Below are positions 26,348-37,766 of a stretch of DNA of 64,000 bases, in pieces. Made by a program: the position numbers and the translations under genes. Source of the stretch: Polytrichum commune (taxonomy: Eukaryota > Streptophyta > Polytrichopsida > Polytrichales > Polytrichaceae); the NCBI GenBank assembly GCA_950295325.1, contig OX485803.1:12214001-12278000 (forward strand), in the 5' to 3' direction. Below the pieces are notes generated by a model, which searched no databases, was not told where the DNA came from, and saw only the letters and a program-made list of their open reading frames with translations. How positions within the stretch are numbered: position 1 is the first letter of the stretch; each line of letters begins with the position of its first letter.

Positions 26348-27029
26348 CTAATATCTTGCTTAAGTATGCACCCGTTTAAGTACGCATCCCAGTTAAGTTC
26401 GCAATTTTTTTGACAAAAATCAGGGCTCATACTTTATTGTTTGAAGATGTCATGCATAGTCATTTGCCGCAAATGCATGATTTTTTTATGCTTAACATTC
26501 AATGTCAATTTGTTAACATTTTGTTGAAACATATCAAACGATCATCGCAATTCATCATACATCTGTCCAGCTTGTGTTTGAACATTGGAGCAAAGCAATT
26601 GGTCATCAATATCGAGGACAATGTTGTGTAGAGCTCACGGTAGAGCTTCACAACCCTTATTGCTGATCTTCCGTCTTGGTAAATCGGCCAACAGAGGCGC
26701 GAAACGTTTTCGATTTAGCATCATTAGACATTAGTGCCGTTCGTTGCAATATGTTCTCCCGATTGTCCTAGACTCTTCAGATGGTGCCTTCACTAACTTC
26801 ATACTCCCACCCTAGCGCCTGCTTGCTTGGCGTGTTCGTCTTGCTCAACTTTGCAAAGATTTCACAATGTTGGGCTTTGGTCCAGCGGGTTGCTTTAGGT
26901 TTCATATGTTTCCCGTTGTGATTCATCAAATTAGAGGGTCTAGAGAGCGATATGAGTAAAGTACACACCTACCAACTAAGTGCACACCAACGGCTCTGGT
27001 TCAAAGTGCATACTTAAGTGGGAGATTAC
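26348..27029 (-). mobile_element. pogo/Tigger-like DNA transposon remnant
   Basis: A minus-strand reading around 26780-26900 gives RWTKAQHCEIFAKL...GWEYEVSEGTI, which resembles the N-terminal CENP-B/pogo helix-turn-helix of Tigger transposases (basic start, then a Gly-Val-Ser-x-Gly-Thr-Ile helix). Further pieces in other frames follow at 26640-26780, such as LQRTALMSNDAKSKTFRASV. The ends are imperfect inverted repeats sharing CTTAAGTATGCAC, each next to TA (26346-26347 and 27030-27031). Only the N-terminal part of the transposase is represented; there is no catalytic DDE core, and stops and frame changes break the rest. It is an old internally deleted copy. The family call rests on motif recognition, not a search. 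Confidence 0.55.
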
Positions 27030-27031
27030 TA

Positions 27032-27966
27032 TATGAAATGCACTTATTACTATCCTTAGTGATTACTTGCAAGTTATGCTCTTAAAACACAATGAAAAAT
27101 ATATTTATTTTTTGATGTTCAATCTATATAATTAGATGTTGAATAATGAAATACAACAAAGAAAATGCTATAATATTATCATAATCAACAATTGCACATT
27201 CTATCTTAGAATCCTACCATACAATCCTATGGGAAGATCCTATCATACAATTCAACATGTTATGATTCTAGACCTGGACTTAGTCTTATTCTATTTAACT
27301 ATCATCTACACCGATGTCAAGAAGCATGACAAACAAAAGAAAACAAACCATTTAGTATTCTATACCTCGGTTAAAATAGTCTACAAATAATTACAGTGAA
27401 TTTGGGGGTTGACAAAAATGAATAAACATAATGGTATATCTTTCACATATATATATATATATTCAATTTGGTCATATTGCGTAACTTGTAAATTTTAATT
27501 TTCAACATTAAATTAGTGATGTAAGCATGCAGATCACCAATGTCTTCAAAGAGCACCATATCCTATTTGGAGTTGCTTTAAATCCTAAATATTAAGCACT
27601 TAAAAATATTTTATGAGTTGATTGTGTTTCTATTGCCGCTTTTAGCATGGATCTACTTTATGATGTGGTTGCTTTGCAGATAGAAAGACTATTTGATTAT
27701 CACCTCCGTAATTATTCGATGGCAAGGAAAATGTATGGTTATGATCAGATTCATACTTGCAAACACGATTCTCGCACTCTCTCTTTCTCTTTTTGCATTT
27801 GCATATGTTGGCATTGGTGCACGCTATCTATCATTGATATGAGCTATGAACTTGTGAGCTGATGATTCATCAGGGTTTTGAAAGTAGACATGCATTTGGA
27901 GAGTTTTAATGATGTAGATTTCAGTGTATGAGTTGCTTGTTTTGAACATTATGGAAAATCTATGAA
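27032..27966. other. unassigned AT-rich DNA
   Basis: Contains a TA-rich run near 27448-27465. The 71-codon open frame at 27647-27862 is not recognised and lacks support. Confidence 0.4.
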
Positions 27967-28230
27967 AATGGCCTTGTCAACTAAAATGAGTCAATTGGTC
28001 TGCTCAATTTAATGTAGGGAACGTGATGGGAATGTAATGATTGAACATTAGTTGGTATGAGAGAATACCCGTTGAGGGTTCTTAAAATACAACTCAACCA
28101 TTTCAATACACCCACACATGTTTATAAAATCATGTAAATAATCAATTATAATATGGAAGATCTCATCAATTGTGATAAAAGGATTGTCTCATAATGACCC
28201 AATTGGCTCATTTTAGTTGATAAGGCCATT
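27967..28230. mobile_element. 264-bp element with 34-bp terminal inverted repeats
   Basis: The left end begins AATGGCCTTGTCAACTAAAA and the right end is its near-perfect inverse (about three mismatches in 34). TGAA flanks both sides (27963-27966 and 28231-28234), a possible target duplication. The interior is AT-rich and non-coding. Classed as a MITE; superfamily not assigned. Confidence 0.65.
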
Positions 28231-30625
28231 TGAAACCATATGTGTTTAGCTTCACTGATTCTAAACGATAGGCAATTGCCACAGTAACCTTGTATGGGAG
28301 TTTAGGTGCCTTTCCACGAGGCAAAGTTTGTGAAGGGCAAAACATTTGTGCCTGGATAAACTTCTATGTGACACATCAAACCATATTTGAAACATGTGAC
28401 CTTGAGGTTTGTTTGAAGGTCACAAGTGCTATAATAGTTGAGGTTATTGAAGGTAACAATCAACCTCGATTGCATTTTTCCATACTAACAACAACCTTAT
28501 TTTTTCAGAAGAGCGCTTCATGAATAATTTGCCACGCTTGCATTGCAAGCGTGGTAATTGATGTTCATGACAAGGTTGATGGTCGTTATGAGCTAACTAC
28601 CGTGGATGGGATTACCCAAGATGATGTCTGAATTGTATGCATGTACAATTTGATTTTATTAACATTGTTTTTGTAACGAAACTACACATTCAACGTTGGG
28701 TTTACTTTGGAACATATCAAAACATGAGTTTTTTTAATAATTGATAGATTTTTTTTTTGCAGATGAGTTTCTAGTCCATATTCTAACATAATTTGATCAC
28801 TTGGTGAGTCGATAACGCAATGGACCATATGCTTTACAAGTGATCAGAAGTCTTTCGGAACCAACATCCGCTGTAGTTTGTTTGTAGACATGGCTTCAAA
28901 CCATATATATATATATATATATTCTCTAGTTGTTAATGAAGCAACATTCCATACATCAAAAAAAAATTCAATTTTTATTCACATCGGTTAGGGTGCATCC
29001 CCTACAACTTTGAATACATAGTTATATTTGTTCATGTACCAATACATCTTCCAATGCATATCAGAGTTTGAAATGATGAAAATTCATTCAATGCCTCTGA
29101 TGTAGGTAATATGATAAATGTGATTAAATAGAGTGGTTCATTTGTCTTATAGATACTTGGTCTGTGTTAGCTTGAATCTTAGATGAAGTTGATTGATAGC
29201 TATATATAGGGTGCATACAACAACTTAGATAGAAATGATTTGAGGATGTTCAGTGTAGGTTTTTATAGTGTTGTGTTTTTTGGTTATATCATTATTTCTT
29301 GCATACATACCTTTACTTTTTCCTTAACATGTAGTTGTAACTTGGAATTTATTAGAGCTTTGGTGAACATAATGTATATAAGGGCAAAATACACCCAAGG
29401 AAGGCATAAGATGGGAAGGAATAGGGAGAGAGGAGGTGAGATTTAGAAGGAGAATTAGGGAGGATGGGAGGGAGCATTGATTACTTCGATTTTATTGCAT
29501 TTACTTGGTTGTTGTTGGGTTGCCGATTTTGTGCAAACTTGCACTCAATAATAGAGGAAATCTTTTGGCTAGACATGAGAGATGAGGAAGTATATCATAC
29601 CCTCCCCCGGATTTTTCTCAACACTTGATGATGCGGTACTTCCTAGATTTTCTATTTTCTAGATAATTTAAAAACTCACTCAAACTATTTTTCAAATGGA
29701 TAGGTATATGCCGAGGCTTCCACCATGTGTTTGATTAGTCATAACCGATCAACTCATGAACATAAGGTGGGAACTATGGATGATACCATACCCAATAGAT
29801 GAAATTATGACGATTTTAATAACCCTTATCCTCTTGGATGAGCAACCGGCTACATGGATGCTCAGGCATGGAGAGGCGACATTGGAATGCCCAAATGAAG
29901 AGTATTCACAAACATTGTTGGGGATTTGACTTAAATGACAATCATTGGAGGATATTGTAAATTACATGAACATCTAGAAGTTTCTAGGCGCTTTCATCCC
30001 CCCCATTGTACCATGTAAAGACTATGTAAAAGGGACTACATTAAGAACTCTACATTGATTATCCCAATAAATGCGTGTTACTTTCGGAATTACGCAATGC
30101 TATAACTAATCAACGAGAATGTAATATTTTACCCAGCAAAGTCATACATGTTCGATAATGTTCAAACAACCTAATGAAATTTCGTTAATAAGAATTGAAC
30201 TCCTAAGTAAGACGTTATTACACTGTGTAACTCCGAACAATAGCATGCGCTCATTGGGATAATTGGTGCAGTTCTTTAATCTTAAGATCATGAGCATGTG
30301 ATGTACCTGATGATGTGTAAACAAAACTGAGACATAGAGAACTCTATTTCTTTGGGGCACGGGAGAACCATAGAAGCGTAGAGGAGGAGAGCATGCATTT
30401 ATTCATCATTCCTCATGTTGTTTGCTCTCAAGCCTCCCTCTCCATAACTCATGGTTGCGTGGTTCGTACCACATCAAACTCTTCTAGACTTACAGATTGT
30501 TAAACCGACTGGTGCGTAAATTCAGCAGCTCACTTCGAACTCTACATTCTTCTGGAACTTGCCACATAGTTTTTACACTCCTCTCTTCCTCTTCAACAAT
30601 CCCTACATGACTCATTAATTCAACG
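28231..30625. other. spacer upstream of HSP20-2
   Basis: No gene is recognised. The 77-codon frame at 28290-28523 reads fairly protein-like (GSLGAFPRGKVCEGQNICAW) but has no family match I can name. A (TA)n microsatellite lies around 28902-28922. Confidence 0.4.
30549..30560 (+). promoter_or_regulatory. candidate heat-shock element of HSP20-2
   Basis: CTTCTGGAACT contains TTCnnGAA, about 380 bp before the start codon and upstream of the duplicated leader. No good TATA box follows it; the homologous spot now reads CATGACTCATTAA. Confidence 0.45.
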
Positions 30626-30857
30626 TCTCCGGAGTGTGGACTAGAAAATTCAGTTTCAGCTTATCTTCGCATCCTTACTACGATCACAAGCAACTTCGAA
30701 GCGTACACTTCAGGAGATAGTGCGTTCTATCTGCTCAGTACTCTCCGGAGTGTGGACTAGAAAATTCAGTTTCAGCTTATCTTCGCATCCCTACTACGAT
30801 CACAAGCAACTTCGAAGCGTACACTTCAGGAGATAGTGCGTTCTATCTGCTCAGTAC
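30626..30857 (+). repeat. 116-bp perfect-phase tandem duplication in the HSP20-2 leader
   Basis: 30626-30741 and 30742-30857 are adjacent copies of 116 bp with a single difference (CATCCTTAC versus CATCCCTAC). Each copy holds AGAAAATTCAGTTTC, a GAAnnTTC-type heat-shock element. Alignment with HSP20-1, where a similar block lies downstream of its TATA box and ends in the shared TTCTATCTGCTCA, puts the duplication in the 5' untranslated leader. HSP20-1 has one copy. Confidence 0.92.
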
Positions 30858-30935
30858 AGTCAAACTCTACCTCTCGATTTGATTGCGCTCCAATTGAGTC
30901 CGGAAAGCTGTCTGTGATCAATTGCTCTACAGGCA

Positions 30936-31370
30936 ATGGCGCTTATATCACCATACGTCGATAGCCGGGGCAGCTTGTACGACTTTCCTGTCCCCTTCCA
31001 GACTATTTCGATCTTTTTTGACAACTCCAGCCCTGCCAATTCGTTTTATCGAGAGGTGCATGCTGTGCCGAGCATCAGCGTGGACTGGAAGGAGACCGAG
31101 AAGGAGCACGTCTTCAAGGCGGACATGCCGGGGTTGAAGAAAGAGGAGATTCATGTGAATGTCGAGGAGAGGACGCTCAGTATCAGCGGTCAGCGCATCA
31201 AGGAGGAAGTGCAGAAGACGGATACCTGGCACTGGGCGGAACGTAGCAGCGGTCAGTTCATGCGCAAGTTCAAGTTGCCAGAGAATGCGGATCTGGATCA
31301 CGTGACAGCGAAGGTGGAGGATGGAGTCCTGACGGTCATAGTGCCCAAACTGGAAGCCCCGCAGAATTGA
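30936..31370 (+). CDS. class I small heat-shock protein (HSP20), copy 2, C-terminally altered
   Basis: 144 residues, intronless, and close to HSP20-1 throughout the N-terminal arm and alpha-crystallin domain (about residues 49-139; the FKADMPGLKKEEIHVNVEER and AKVEDGVLTVIVPK blocks are present). It ends four residues after the domain (LEAPQN) and lacks the I-x-I motif. Aligned with copy 1 after the shared GGAA, 14 nt are missing (ACTAAAAGCTCCCA in copy 1), and this shift brings an early TGA at 31368. The next frame still reads PRRIDIGGYEKGGQDPAPAA and stops at 31429-31431, matching the homologous tail. The domain should still fold and dimerise, but oligomer assembly that relies on I-x-I is probably impaired (family knowledge plus inference). 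Confidence 0.93.
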   Translation: MALISPYVDSRGSLYDFPVPFQTISIFFDNSSPANSFYREVHAVPSISVDWKETEKEHVFKADMPGLKKEEIHVNVEERTLSISGQRIKEEVQKTDTWHWAERSSGQFMRKFKLPENADLDHVTAKVEDGVLTVIVPKLEAPQN

Positions 31371-31431
31371 TATTGGAGGATACGAAAAAGGCGGCCAGGA
31401 TCCAGCACCAGCGGCGGGCGGGTCCTCGTGA

Positions 31432-32564
31432 ACTAGAATTAGATTTTAAGGTAATGCAAGTCGCGCAGCAATGATTTGCAATGAGAACTGGCTCGGAGTT
31501 GATGTTCGCAAGAAGGGCGTAAGACCGATCCATGGAAACGCTGTCATGTCAGTCATGCAACTAAAAGGTCTAATCCCTTGAGTAGGCACGAATGGATAGT
31601 ACAAGTCATCTACATTTGACTGTCACACTTTTTGTAAACAATACAGTTTACTAATTCCTGTAGATGCTGCGGAGTTGTGCACTAATTACTTGGCACGAAT
31701 TCTGTAGATGTAAATCACACTGTAAATCATGTTGGTTAAATCATGTTCGATTTTCATAACACATCTATAAAGAGACTTTCGTTACACAAATCATGTCAAT
31801 GGCACGTGTCAATGTTTCTTTTTTGTTACTCACTCACACATGACATGAACTAAGACTTTGATTGGTGGCGTGAGAAAAACTATTTTAGTGCTGCATTGCA
31901 CTGGTAGTTTGTGTTTGGCATAGTAGTTATGATGATTTCGGTTATGAAGCATAAGTGCAGGTTTGCAGCAAAACTCTTCTGATAGCATTTGTATGACTTC
32001 TTGAATTGAAATGTCGGTGTCTTGACGTCCAAGATTTCTCAATAGTAATGTGCTCATATTCAATAAGGAACGGATTTGCTTAGTAGACACATAAATTGCT
32101 TCGGCATGGTATTCACACACGTAGGTTCTTCTTGTTTATCCTTGATGGAATCTATCGATTTAATTCCTCTGTCGTGTGTGGTTGAGATAATTTCATCGAA
32201 TACGTCCACTTATTGGCTTCCTTTCGGAAGGTATTGATATTCCTTCACTATGCTTCAAATTCAAACGTTGCCATTGTTGATCAGATCGTACATGGTACTC
32301 ATTATTTCTTAGAGTCCGCATGTGGGAGGATAATATATACAATTGCAACATCTCAGCAGATGCAATAATGTGTGCTCTGTAATCCACTTGCGCAGCACTA
32401 TCAGTGGCACTGAGCTACCAAAGCACTGGCCATTATAAACTCACCATTGAATTCAATTAATTACATTCATGTATATCGTTGAAGATTATTGCTAGAGCAA
32501 CTTTGTTTATTATGAATCTTGCAAAATGTGCATCAATACATGTGTCTGCAGTTATTGGCCTAGA
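31432..32564. other. spacer downstream of HSP20-2
   Basis: Expected 3' region of HSP20-2 and of the converging minus-strand gene. No other feature is recognised; the open frames at 31830-32120 and 32193-32387 have no support. Confidence 0.4.
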
Positions 32565-33390
32565 TTATTGTCCGTTCATGAAGTAGCCTTCACGGGATCG
32601 ATTAGTCTGCTTGAAATGTTGAAAACGAGTTGCATCCACATTAGCAACTTCTTTCCACGGGAATCTGAGAATAAAGTATTTCTTGCTTTGGCTGTTCGAG
32701 GATAGACGAACTTGCTTCTTGAATACAGGACTGGTTCTTGTTGAGGGGGTCCGTGTCCATCTGCGGCACCTCTATCCTTCTAATTTGTAGTACACACGCA
32801 CTCACCGCGCTTTTTCGTTCAAGAGAGCTGCGGCATACACACTAGAAAGCGCCGAGTACATGATGAAGATCTTATCTTCCAACAGTAGATACTTCTCCGG
32901 AGGATCTTCAACAGACTCGAGCCTTATCAATGGTTCCAAGGCTTCAATGGAATCATCTATCTATTGAGAAGGGTTGGAGTGGTCAAACAATCTTGTACGT
33001 GAATCTTATGTAATTAACTCTATTATCTCTGAAGCAATATGTGAAGAAGGACAGTGATTATAAATTAAATGACGGTAGTACTCACCGCAAGCCCTAGCCA
33101 ATTCAATTAGGTGAAGCTTGAAGAATCGGCATAGCTGGTAAAGTAGAGGAGGAAATAGGATGGAAGAGCAGGGCGGCAGCGGTAACGTGACAACGTACAC
33201 GTATAGGACATTGCAGGCGCTTGAGAGCACAGAAACGGTGAAGGACAGCTGCAATTTGGAAACATAGTGTCCACTTGCTTGTGAATTCCAGTTGCGATCA
33301 AGTTGGTGAATGCGGCCCGCGGTGGATTTCTTAAGGAATCCAATAGGCGGTATGGCTTGGAGCAGACCGGGTGTATTTGTGCTGCCGCTC
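32565..33390 (-). CDS. unidentified spliced gene, 3' part (last three to four exons)
   Basis: Not recognised. Three minus-strand exons join cleanly: 33134-33086, 32956-32806 and 32760-32565 (stop TAA). They have strong donors (GTGAGT twice), AG acceptors, a good pyrimidine tract before the first, and phases 0/1/2 that fit. Together they make 396 nt, or 131 residues plus stop. Landmarks are CRFFKLHLIELARAC, ALEPLIRLESVEDPPEKYLL, ALSSVYAAALLNEK and, near the end, FPWKEVANVDATRFQHFKQ. An earlier exon at 33390-33275 (SLRNPPRAAFTNLIATGIHK) fits phase but has a weaker donor (GTGGAC). The predicted protein is mostly helical with no obvious membrane segment. 5' exons probably continue upstream toward 34.2 kb. 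Existence of the last three exons is likely; function is unknown. Confidence 0.65.
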
Positions 33391-34074
33391 CTGCCAGAAC
33401 ACAGAAGAAATTTTCAGGCGACATTATTTTCTTTGCGTAGAGAAGGAACAACAGTGATGCGTAGTAGTTCTAACAATGTATCCAGGTTTTGTTCAAGGCA
33501 GAGCGGATTCGACTTCATATGCCTATACAGACATGTAGTAATTGCATTAAAATCTTTGTGCATAATATTCAGAACCGCTTTTTGGCATCCAGTGCTTGAG
33601 CGCCTTGTAATCAGCCCTCTGTTGCATCGCTGCAGTGTCTCGAGAGTGATGTTTAGCTGTTTACTGCAACTTGCATTGACGTGTTCATACTTCAACAACA
33701 TCCAGTGTGTCTATTGAGTTGATGGTGCGAATTCTCCTCCTACACCCTAGACCATACTCTTTTGTGGAATATATGTCACATTATTTTGTGCTCATTGTCC
33801 TTGTATATATCAGTCCTAGCTGCAGGTCTGAATATTTCGTATCACCACTGCAAATAGCGAATCCTGAAATCGGCTTATTAGAAACCAAAGATGCTGAGTG
33901 GCAGATTATGTCGACTTGCGCATGGACTTGGATTCAGCGTTCTTGGCAGAATGGGCACAACGACTCAGTGGTGCTTCTCAGCCCACGCGGCTGTCGCAAA
34001 ACAAGGGTACTAATTCCTTCTTTGGCCAATTTTTCAAATCTATATTCTAGCAGTGTCTATGGTGCACAGTGTAC

Positions 34075-34206
34075 TTCCTTCTCTGGCAATCTCCAGTTCG
34101 GTGCTCTTTCGTTTCTTATTCGTCTTAGCTGTTGCTTGTTTGGAAGTGCCAAGCCTCTTAGAGGTTTTCCATCATCCTCTGAAGCAATTCGTTGTGGAGT
34201 AGGTTC
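34075..34206 (-). CDS. possible upstream exon of the unidentified gene
   Basis: This open segment of 44 codons on the minus strand reads as a hydrophilic basic/acidic stretch (RIASEDDGKPLRGLALPNKQ). It follows an AG (TGCTTAG) and ends at a GT (GTACAC). It might belong to the gene ending at 32565, but the exons between 33.4 and 34.07 kb could not be joined. The plus-strand 167-codon frame at 33707-34210 covers the same DNA and looks less protein-like. Confidence 0.3.
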
Positions 34207-36625
34207 CTAAGCACGACTTATAGTCCTTGTAACTCATATTCTAATAGCAAAGAACTGGCTTATTGGATTTGTGCTTACAAGAACTGGATTGTTGTAGCAA
34301 AGAAGTGATATTTAGTGTTTGATTATATTTAGTGTTGTTACCACCCTACCATGCTCAACACTAATTTTCAATTCTTTGATAATTAGTGTTAGACATAAAT
34401 GTGCCGCTACCTTCACTACTGCCACCTCCCTTATTTTTATTTTTTATTTATTTTTTTATTTTTTTATTTTTCCATATCCTTACTAACACTAAATTCAAAC
34501 ATGTAACTTCCACGTATTACCATAGTTGATATTTAGTGTTTAAGTTTACATTTAATGTTACTTACTTTCATAGGGTTATTGATATCTAGTGTATGCATTC
34601 GTATTTAGTGTATCAAACACTAAATATCATATTTTGTATAGTTATCGGAAGTCAATAATCATGTAGCAATGGTAGAGGAAGATTAACATATAGGTGTACT
34701 TTTACAACACCTAGCAGTTAGTCAGAGTTGGTTTCTAATGAGGTCAAAAATACATTCCATGTTTGAGTTGTTGGATGTGGTTTGCATCCCTCATAGGCTA
34801 GCCAGCCAGTGGCCTTGGCCAAGGAGGTGGCTCGGTGTGGCAGGGCACCAACCACTACTCTAGCCAAGGCCTGGATGGGGTTGTGGTTGGGAGTTGCTTG
34901 CATGTCCGCTTGCAAAAAAATTGATATAAAAAATATCTTCCAAATTCAAATTCACTTGCCTTTCATGTACTTGCAAATCCAATACTTGCTTGACTTGCCT
35001 GACCGCGGGTAGCGGGCATGCTACAAGGGGGGAGTCTTGCAGCTAGCCAGCCGGAGCACCTGCAAGGCTTTGTCCCCAGCTCCTTGGCTAGCCACCGCCT
35101 GCTTCGGGGGGCTCCGAACCAAGGGGAATGGTTGGTTGGGACGTTGGTCCCCTTGGTGTGGTAGGGTTCTCAATCAATTGCCTTAGAAACAAACTTGGTT
35201 GCTTATGGATCATCTTTTTGTTAGGTGGGCTACCATTCATTGTATTATAGTAGTAGCAACTTCTTACAATTAAAACTTCAAGATTACTGCACGATTTTAA
35301 GTAAATGCTCAAAATGGGCCTTCAAGCTGAATGGAAGATACAATAAGCATTTGGTTCAAGGTATGTTGGTGTTATTTGGTTCTTTCTTCATGTTCTCCAA
35401 CTTAAACCGTTATATTAACACATCAAAACTCGTGTTGCATTAGCAAACCTACAATGAAACATATGCAAAAACTAGATTGAAAATCATACCTCCCTTGATT
35501 TAGTTATGATTATTGCAAGTGCGTATTTGTTGATTTTTGAACTAGATAAATAGATCCTCTCAATTGTGTTCATTATTGAGTGTGGAGTAGTTATTATATT
35601 TGAAGACACAATCCAATCATTTTTAAACACGTGTCTTTATGATGTTTGCTCTTTGATCCTCACCAAACCACACATATACCTATCAAATATAGGGGTCCGA
35701 TTAAGAAAACGAGCCACTTAAGACCCATCTATTTTAGGGGACTTTGCACTAGAGCTTGAAGGCCTATAGGTCAAGGAAGTTTAATGGATGAGGAACCGAT
35801 AACATAGTCCCACATGACATGCAATGAAAATGTTTCATGCTTTATCATATGTTGCATCAAGGCCACCTTGAACATGATGGTACTGAAAGAGCAATTGGTT
35901 GAGAGCCCTAACTATGTGTTATGCCTTTACAATACACTTGAACGCTCATGTCCACACAAAATTCAAGTTGAATTTTTCATGGTGTGGCCTTAAAATGAGT
36001 TTCAAGGGCCTTTGCAAGTTCATGGTCAAGGCCCTTGGCCATAGTGCTTTTAGGGTGGCCCATGTTATTCAACTTTGATCCACAATAATTGTCTTGCAAT
36101 CTATGGGTGGTAATTGAAGAGGACACTCCAATTATCACTATTTCTCATTGACCACAAACATCTTCATTCCAACCACATGGATGTGGTCTAAACTTCTCTT
36201 TCATGCAATCTCCAAACAAGGTCTCCAACTTATCTAAAATTTTGCATCTTTGATTTGAGCTAGATTCCCATGTATTTATAGGTTAAGCGACTACAAAACG
36301 GTTTGTGTAGCCGTATCGTTGTGGCCCACACTAAATACCCCAATTAATGTGGATTTAAAACTTTGAACACACACGCGATGCCTGTAACTTGGGGTTAAGC
36401 AGTACAAATTAATCATGTGGAAAATTTAGCATGTCCCACACTAGATACCCTAATTTTTGTGTGTTTCCAAATCATTTTAACCTTCAAGTATGACGCCAAA
36501 TAAGGTCTCCAACTCATAGTTTATAATGTATCTTTGATTTGAATCCCCCCCCCCCCCCCAACCCCACACAAAAAAAAAGGAATCAAATTTTGAGTTAAAT
36601 GACTACAAAACAATTTGTGTGGCCA
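34207..36625. other. gene-free DNA with repeat fragments
   Basis: 34320-34640 is rich in the TATTTAGTGT motif and shares sequence with the centre of the 49-kb palindrome (TTTCATAGGGTTA, then ACACTAAATATCATATTT). GC-richer inverted pieces around CTAGCCAGCC lie at 34795-34880 and 35040-35110. An R1 fragment is at 35605-35730 (minus). There is a C-run around 36546-36559. No gene. Confidence 0.5.
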
Positions 36626-37533
36626 ACTACACTAAATATAATATTTAGTGTCACTATGGTAACTTTTCGGATGACATTTCTTACGAATAAGTGAACAAAT
36701 ACTTGTCATGGATGATGGATGAGTTCATCCATTGGCCAAACCCTACCTTCTCTTGTCATCAACTTGTGAGGAAATATTGTCATGGATGAATGAAATTTGG
36801 ATGAAAGGTCACTTGGTAAGTGACACTTGGTAATTGCAACACTGTAAATCTATAATCCCCCCAAAAAATTACAAGGAATGACAAATAATGTTGGGTTAAC
36901 ATTTAGTGTTGGTGACTGTATACCGCAGTTTACAATTAAATATTGAGCAAGGCAATTGGAATTGGTGATGCCTAAATATAATATTTAGGGTTGCTTCACA
37001 CTATGGCCATCGAAGTCGAGAGGCCGTGGGATTGAGTGGCCAAACTTTGTTGAGAGTCCAAAGAAATGGGCTGAAAATAACTAATAAAATATAGGAATTG
37101 GAGCCTTTGGCTGGGCATAGTGTGAAGCCTCCAAAAGCCAAGCCCAAAGTCCAAACCTTTGGCCATGAACTCCTACGGTCTCTCAACTTGGACGGCCATA
37201 GTGTGAAGCCTCCAAAGGCCAAGCCCAGGTCTAAACCCAAAGGAGCATCCCACTTTATTCCTTGCCCAAAACAACCCCTCCAATCTAACAACCAAGACCT
37301 TGTCAATGATTGATATTTTAATGAAAAGAAACCGACAGACTCTCAACCATAGTTTGGGTTTCCATTCCCGTCCGACCCAAACTTCCTTCGAGAGTCTGTC
37401 GCCTTCTTCAAAAAACAATCATTTTAAATTGCGACGGCCTTTGGACTATGGACTCTGGGTTTCTTGCAATATGATTGGTGGAAATCGACGGCCTCTCGAT
37501 CTTCGGCCATAGTGAAGCGCCCCTTAGTGTAGT
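36626..37533. mobile_element. ACTAAATAT-ended element, split by a Harbinger-like MITE
   Basis: Begins ACTACACTAAATATAATATT and ends, after the inserted MITE, in TTAGTGTAGT, which is the inverse. The 36626-36987 body matches 55795-56156 (same orientation) and about 52215-52525 (inverted). It is non-coding. Removing the MITE and one TTA restores the right terminal repeat, so the element was present first. Superfamily not assigned. Confidence 0.8.
36988..37523. mobile_element. 536-bp PIF/Harbinger-like (Tourist-type) MITE
   Basis: The ends start GGG and share GCTTCAC..CTATGGCC in inverted orientation. TTA flanks each side (36985-36987 and 37524-37526). GGG termini with a 3-bp TTA/TWA duplication are hallmarks of PIF/Harbinger elements. 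Internally there is a partial tandem duplication of a block containing GTGTGAAGCCTCCAAA. A second copy lies at 60011-60513. It has no transposase. Its right end is 243 bp before the PDZ gene's start codon, so it lies in or near that promoter. Confidence 0.85.
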
Positions 37534-37766
37534 TTGGCCCACACTAAATAGGCCAATTGGTGTGGACTAAACAACGTTCACACACACAATTGCAAGGCCC
37601 ACCATGAAAGAAGGGGGAGAAGCAACTGGTGGTGAGCAGCAGTGCTTTTGGTGTGTCTCTTTCTCCGTTCGCTTGCTTTTCGCAATCCATTGCAGCGCCA
37701 CCTGCAGCTATGGCGCTCTAGCTGGCCAAACCCACACCTCGTCCCAGGCCCGCCCCTCCCGCGGCG

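Noticed and set aside
33707-34210. 167-codon plus-strand open frame
   Set aside because: No recognisable domain; the opposite strand at 34075-34206 reads more protein-like and matches the orientation of the downstream exons.
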